Assembly: GCF_007829875.1 (NCBI RefSeq)
Contig: NZ_VIWV01000001.1
Location: 1,736,001-1,800,000 of the forward strand
Length of the DNA: 64,000 nucleotides
Direction of reading: 5' to 3'
Origin: Streptomyces capillispiralis
Lineage (GTDB): Bacteria > Actinomycetota > Actinomycetes > Streptomycetales > Streptomycetaceae
Below are positions 62,501 to 64,000 of this stretch, piece after piece. Each line of letters opens with the position of its first letter. Position 1 is the stretch's first letter. The notes beneath the pieces were generated by a model that did not search any database, had not been told where the DNA came from, and saw nothing but the letters and a program-made list of their open reading frames with translations. Both the position numbers and the translations under genes were made by a program.

Positions 62501-64000
62501 CCATGAGGATCTCGGCGAGGTGGTCGGGGCCGGTCTCCGGCATGACCCGGCGCCGCAGTTGTTCGACGAGGTCGAACTCGAACGGGATGGCGGCCAGCTG
62601 GGTGGCGAGGCGGCGTGCCGCGGGGGTGGCGAGGGTGAAGAAGCGGCGTACGGCGGCGGCAGCGGCGCGCGGGAGGCGCGGGGCGCGCAGACCGGGGGCG
62701 GGCGCGCCCTTGGTGAGGGTGCCGGCGAGGACGACGGGCAGGGAGCGGCGTACTCCGCGCTCGCCGGTGACCAGGTCGGCCCAGGCGGCGACGGAGCCGG
62801 GTTTGAGGGAGAGCACCGGAACGGGCAGGGAGTCGTCGGCCGCCTCCGGCAGCGGGCGCAGGGGGTCGGGGCCGCCCGGTGGCGCCCAGTGCCCGAGGCA
62901 GTCGTTGGGCAGGCCGAAGCCGCCGGCCTCCAGGACCGCCGGGTGGGGGTAGAGCGAGGTGCGGTGGCGCAGGTGGGGCGGGAGCAGGTGGACCAAGGCG
63001 GTGGGGCCGGAGCGGGCGAGCCGGCTCAGCAGGGTGTCGGCGGCGGAGGCGGCCCAGCCGTGGGCGAGGCCGTCGGTGACGGCGAGGAAGACGCGGCCGC
63101 CGCGGCCGTCGAGGAGTTCGGCCGGGTCCGCGACGGCGCCGCCGCTGGTCCAGCGCAGGGTCGCGGTGCCCGTGCGGGGGAGGGTGACCCGCAGGGTGCG
63201 GACACTGCGGAAGGCGCCGCTGTGTTCGGCCGCCTCGGCGAGGCCGGCCACCGTCTCCTGCCAGATCCGCATGGTGGGCGCGTCGTCGGCGAGCAGCACC
63301 AGGTCGAACGCGGAGGTGCGGGCGGGACGCAGGAACGGCATCCACATGCCGTCGGCGACCCCCTGCTCGGCGGTGGTCTCCTCGTCGAGCTCCAGGGTGT
63401 CGCGGGAGGGCACCCGCCGGGCGAGCTGGTGCAGGGCGCGGGCGAGCAGGGCGGTGCGGCGTCCGGGTCCGTGCTGCGGCAGGTTGGCGTCGGGCAGCAG
63501 GGGGTGTCCGACGTGGAGGGTGCCCGCTCCCTCGGAGTGCGGTAAGAGCCCGCCGTCCGCGGGGACCGGAACGCCGCCCGGAAGCCCGGAGGCGGAGGCG
63601 GAGGGCCCGGTGGGGGGCGGTGCGCCGGGCCGGTCGAGGGGGAGCCGCGCGAAGGGTCCGGGAAGGGCGGGGTGGGTCGTGAGATCGGCCGGATCCGCAT
63701 CCACGGAGGGCGGTTCGGGGTCCGGTCCGTCCTCGGTGGGGGGCGCCGCGGCGGCTGTCCCGGCACCCGCGGACGGGCGGGCGAGGCCCGGGGGCGGCTC
63801 CGCTTCCGGTCCGGCGCCGGGAGGAGCGCCGTGACGGTCCCAGTACGCGGCCAGCCACACCGCGTCCGCCAGCTCCTGCCAGCGCGGCGGATCCGGTGAC
63901 CCGCCGTCCGCACCGGGGAACGGCTGGTCAGGGGCCGGCCGGAGCGGGGCAGCGATGACGGAGCCTCCGACCTCACTCGCGTACTCGACGGACTCGGAGA
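59502..64000 (-). CDS. FxSxx-COOH system NB-ARC/tetratricopeptide protein (FxsT type), N-terminus outside window
   Basis: About 1498 residues are visible and the frame runs off the right edge with no start codon seen. The order is: an N-terminal SAV_2336-like domain (QELADAVWLAAYWDRHG... ADGMWMPFLRPARTSAFDLV), a low-complexity linker, an NB-ARC-type STAND NTPase (P-loop LHGLGGVGKSQLALEYIYTH at about 61,820-61,880; Walker B-like RWLLVFDNAEDIE; GKVIITSRNRAWERV), and about ten C-terminal TPR repeats (for example LTLNTLNALAIDMRENGDYP). This is the layout of the TPR protein of FxSxx-COOH systems, thought to sense or scaffold. Its cognate peptide, radical SAM (FxsB) and FxsC genes should lie just beyond the right edge. 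Confidence 0.85.
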   Translation of the reverse strand, partial: SESVEYASEVGGSVIAAPLRPAPDQPFPGADGGSPDPPRWQELADAVWLAAYWDRHGAPPGAGPEAEPPPGLARPSAGAGTAAAAPPTEDGPDPEPPSVDADPADLTTHPALPGPFARLPLDRPGAPPPTGPSASASGLPGGVPVPADGGLLPHSEGAGTLHVGHPLLPDANLPQHGPGRRTALLARALHQLARRVPSRDTLELDEETTAEQGVADGMWMPFLRPARTSAFDLVLLADDAPTMRIWQETVAGLAEAAEHSGAFRSVRTLRVTLPRTGTATLRWTSGGAVADPAELLDGRGGRVFLAVTDGLAHGWAASAADTLLSRLARSGPTALVHLLPPHLRHRTSLYPHPAVLEAGGFGLPNDCLGHWAPPGGPDPLRPLPEAADDSLPVPVLSLKPGSVAAWADLVTGERGVRRSLPVVLAGTLTKGAPAPGLRAPRLPRAAAAAVRRFFTLATPAARRLATQLAAIPFEFDLVEQLRRRVMPETGPDHLAEILMGGLIDWDSEGGGRPEFADGVREALLATTTRSQLARTVSVVGDLPAAGERGVALRAALRDPVGTLLPDPAERGWVRSELAVMRALSGPYSERANRIEPDLSRLLPDSSERAPQEPSGSMKHPDGDESPDDQDGRHPAPGVRVASGDTVPSLVTETPHEAPEAEPLMQSTTTATPALMVDVPLRNHSFVGRQALLRAVEEQLDAQDTAAVLPHALHGLGGVGKSQLALEYIYTHQHQYNVICWIPAERESLILAALARLAARLGVAQTGQETANTAVPAALDALRRGEPFDRWLLVFDNAEDIETVRQYFPSSGPGKVIITSRNRAWERVATPLPVNVFEREESVELLQKRSPDLSEDEAGRLADALGDLPLAVEQAGAWRAVTGMLVDEYLDLLAQRSPEILELDPAPDYPVSVAAAWDISLERIKEKNPGARQLLDICASMAPEPIPRSMLRGGRGVNITPEVDPLLRESIKLNRAVRDLNQFSLVKTDPRTDTLQMHRLLQTVLLAKLDPEQRAHMRDAAHQLLSAAKPGHYASSQEWRSYQALLPHILTSQAVTSSDTYVRELVSNTVLFLYSWGDHEGAADLARQAYNAWLAASGEDDINVIRITKTFAFALRQIGQIGEAIPLSEKALEASRRIQADPEDLIDSLSAMADARRYQGRFAEARELGREATELARTMFGTDDEITLAATHSWGVDLRLCGRFDEALVLDQENARQRELLFGPGSYLTLNTLNALAIDMRENGDYPRARDFQEDVYRRAREEMGEQHPLTLRVARNLAVCRRRDGALDEALKLAEETLDHFVARYGPVHADSLATATNLAVDRRLDGKYEEARRLGEETALHYASLLGDDHAYTLLTKANLAATLRMHGALDSAGELEDDAFRRLVATVGPDHVMTLTVDIGRASTAYARLDFDRAQEIDEANLAALTAVAGAEHPLTLSCTANLALDLRGLGRGGEADALQRKAEEGFTRVVRAGHPWLVAAGQRRRIECDLAPMPL

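Overview
The window is very GC-rich, uses GTG and TTG starts freely, overlaps genes at ATGA/GTGA junctions and carries Streptomyces-type families (DUF4236, LitR/photolyase, class F sortase, PaaX, FxSxx-system TPR protein). It reads as chromosomal Streptomyces DNA. No tRNA, rRNA, CRISPR array, insertion sequence or phage gene was seen.

Left part (1-12.8 kb). The 5' half of aconitase (acnA) runs off the left edge; its upstream region carries an iron-box-like sequence and a palindrome. Next come an aminoglycoside-phosphotransferase-like gene, a small DUF4236 gene and a MurA-like enzyme fused to an N-terminal XRE DNA-binding domain, preceded by a second copy of the palindrome half-sites seen at acnA. 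Then a light-response module: an SDR, a frameshifted DUF2867 remnant, a CPD-type photolyase, an Fe-S photolyase/cryptochrome and a decayed, divergent LitR gene. An ECF sigma gene follows, with a DUF4397 surface protein, a class F sortase and a zinc-finger anti-sigma candidate.

Middle part (13-35 kb). lpdA; a divergent SDR/TetR pair with three operator-like repeats; DUF1963; a lipoprotein; an MMPL transporter; a NarL-type two-component pair; two small proteins sharing a GRDI motif; then a metal-uptake block. A nikABCDE-type nickel ABC operon (minus strand, Nur-box-like site in front) stands back to back with cbiMNQO (plus strand, behind a cobalamin riboswitch). An SDR/AraC divergent pair closes this part.

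Right part (35-64 kb). A minus-strand trio encodes a small membrane protein, a flotillin-like SPFH protein and a 1649-residue DUF3686-like AAA+ ATPase. After a PucR regulator and a DUF6299 secreted protein comes an aerobic CoA-dependent aromatic catabolic cluster: CoA ligase, PaaX regulator, acyl-CoA dehydrogenase, RidA, a fused flavin monooxygenase/old-yellow-enzyme and an enoyl-CoA hydratase. It fits 2-aminobenzoyl-CoA degradation, and both of its promoter regions share a TGAC-N4-GTCA palindrome. arcA and arcB follow, downstream of a standalone HExxH peptide-hydroxylase-like gene and a 76-residue possible precursor peptide. The window ends with a CPA2 antiporter and a partial FxSxx-COOH-system NB-ARC/TPR protein.

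Most interesting: the XRE-MurA fusion with its candidate operator pair, the HExxH protein plus small peptide near the FxSxx-system protein, the flotillin/AAA trio and the half-decayed LitR light module.
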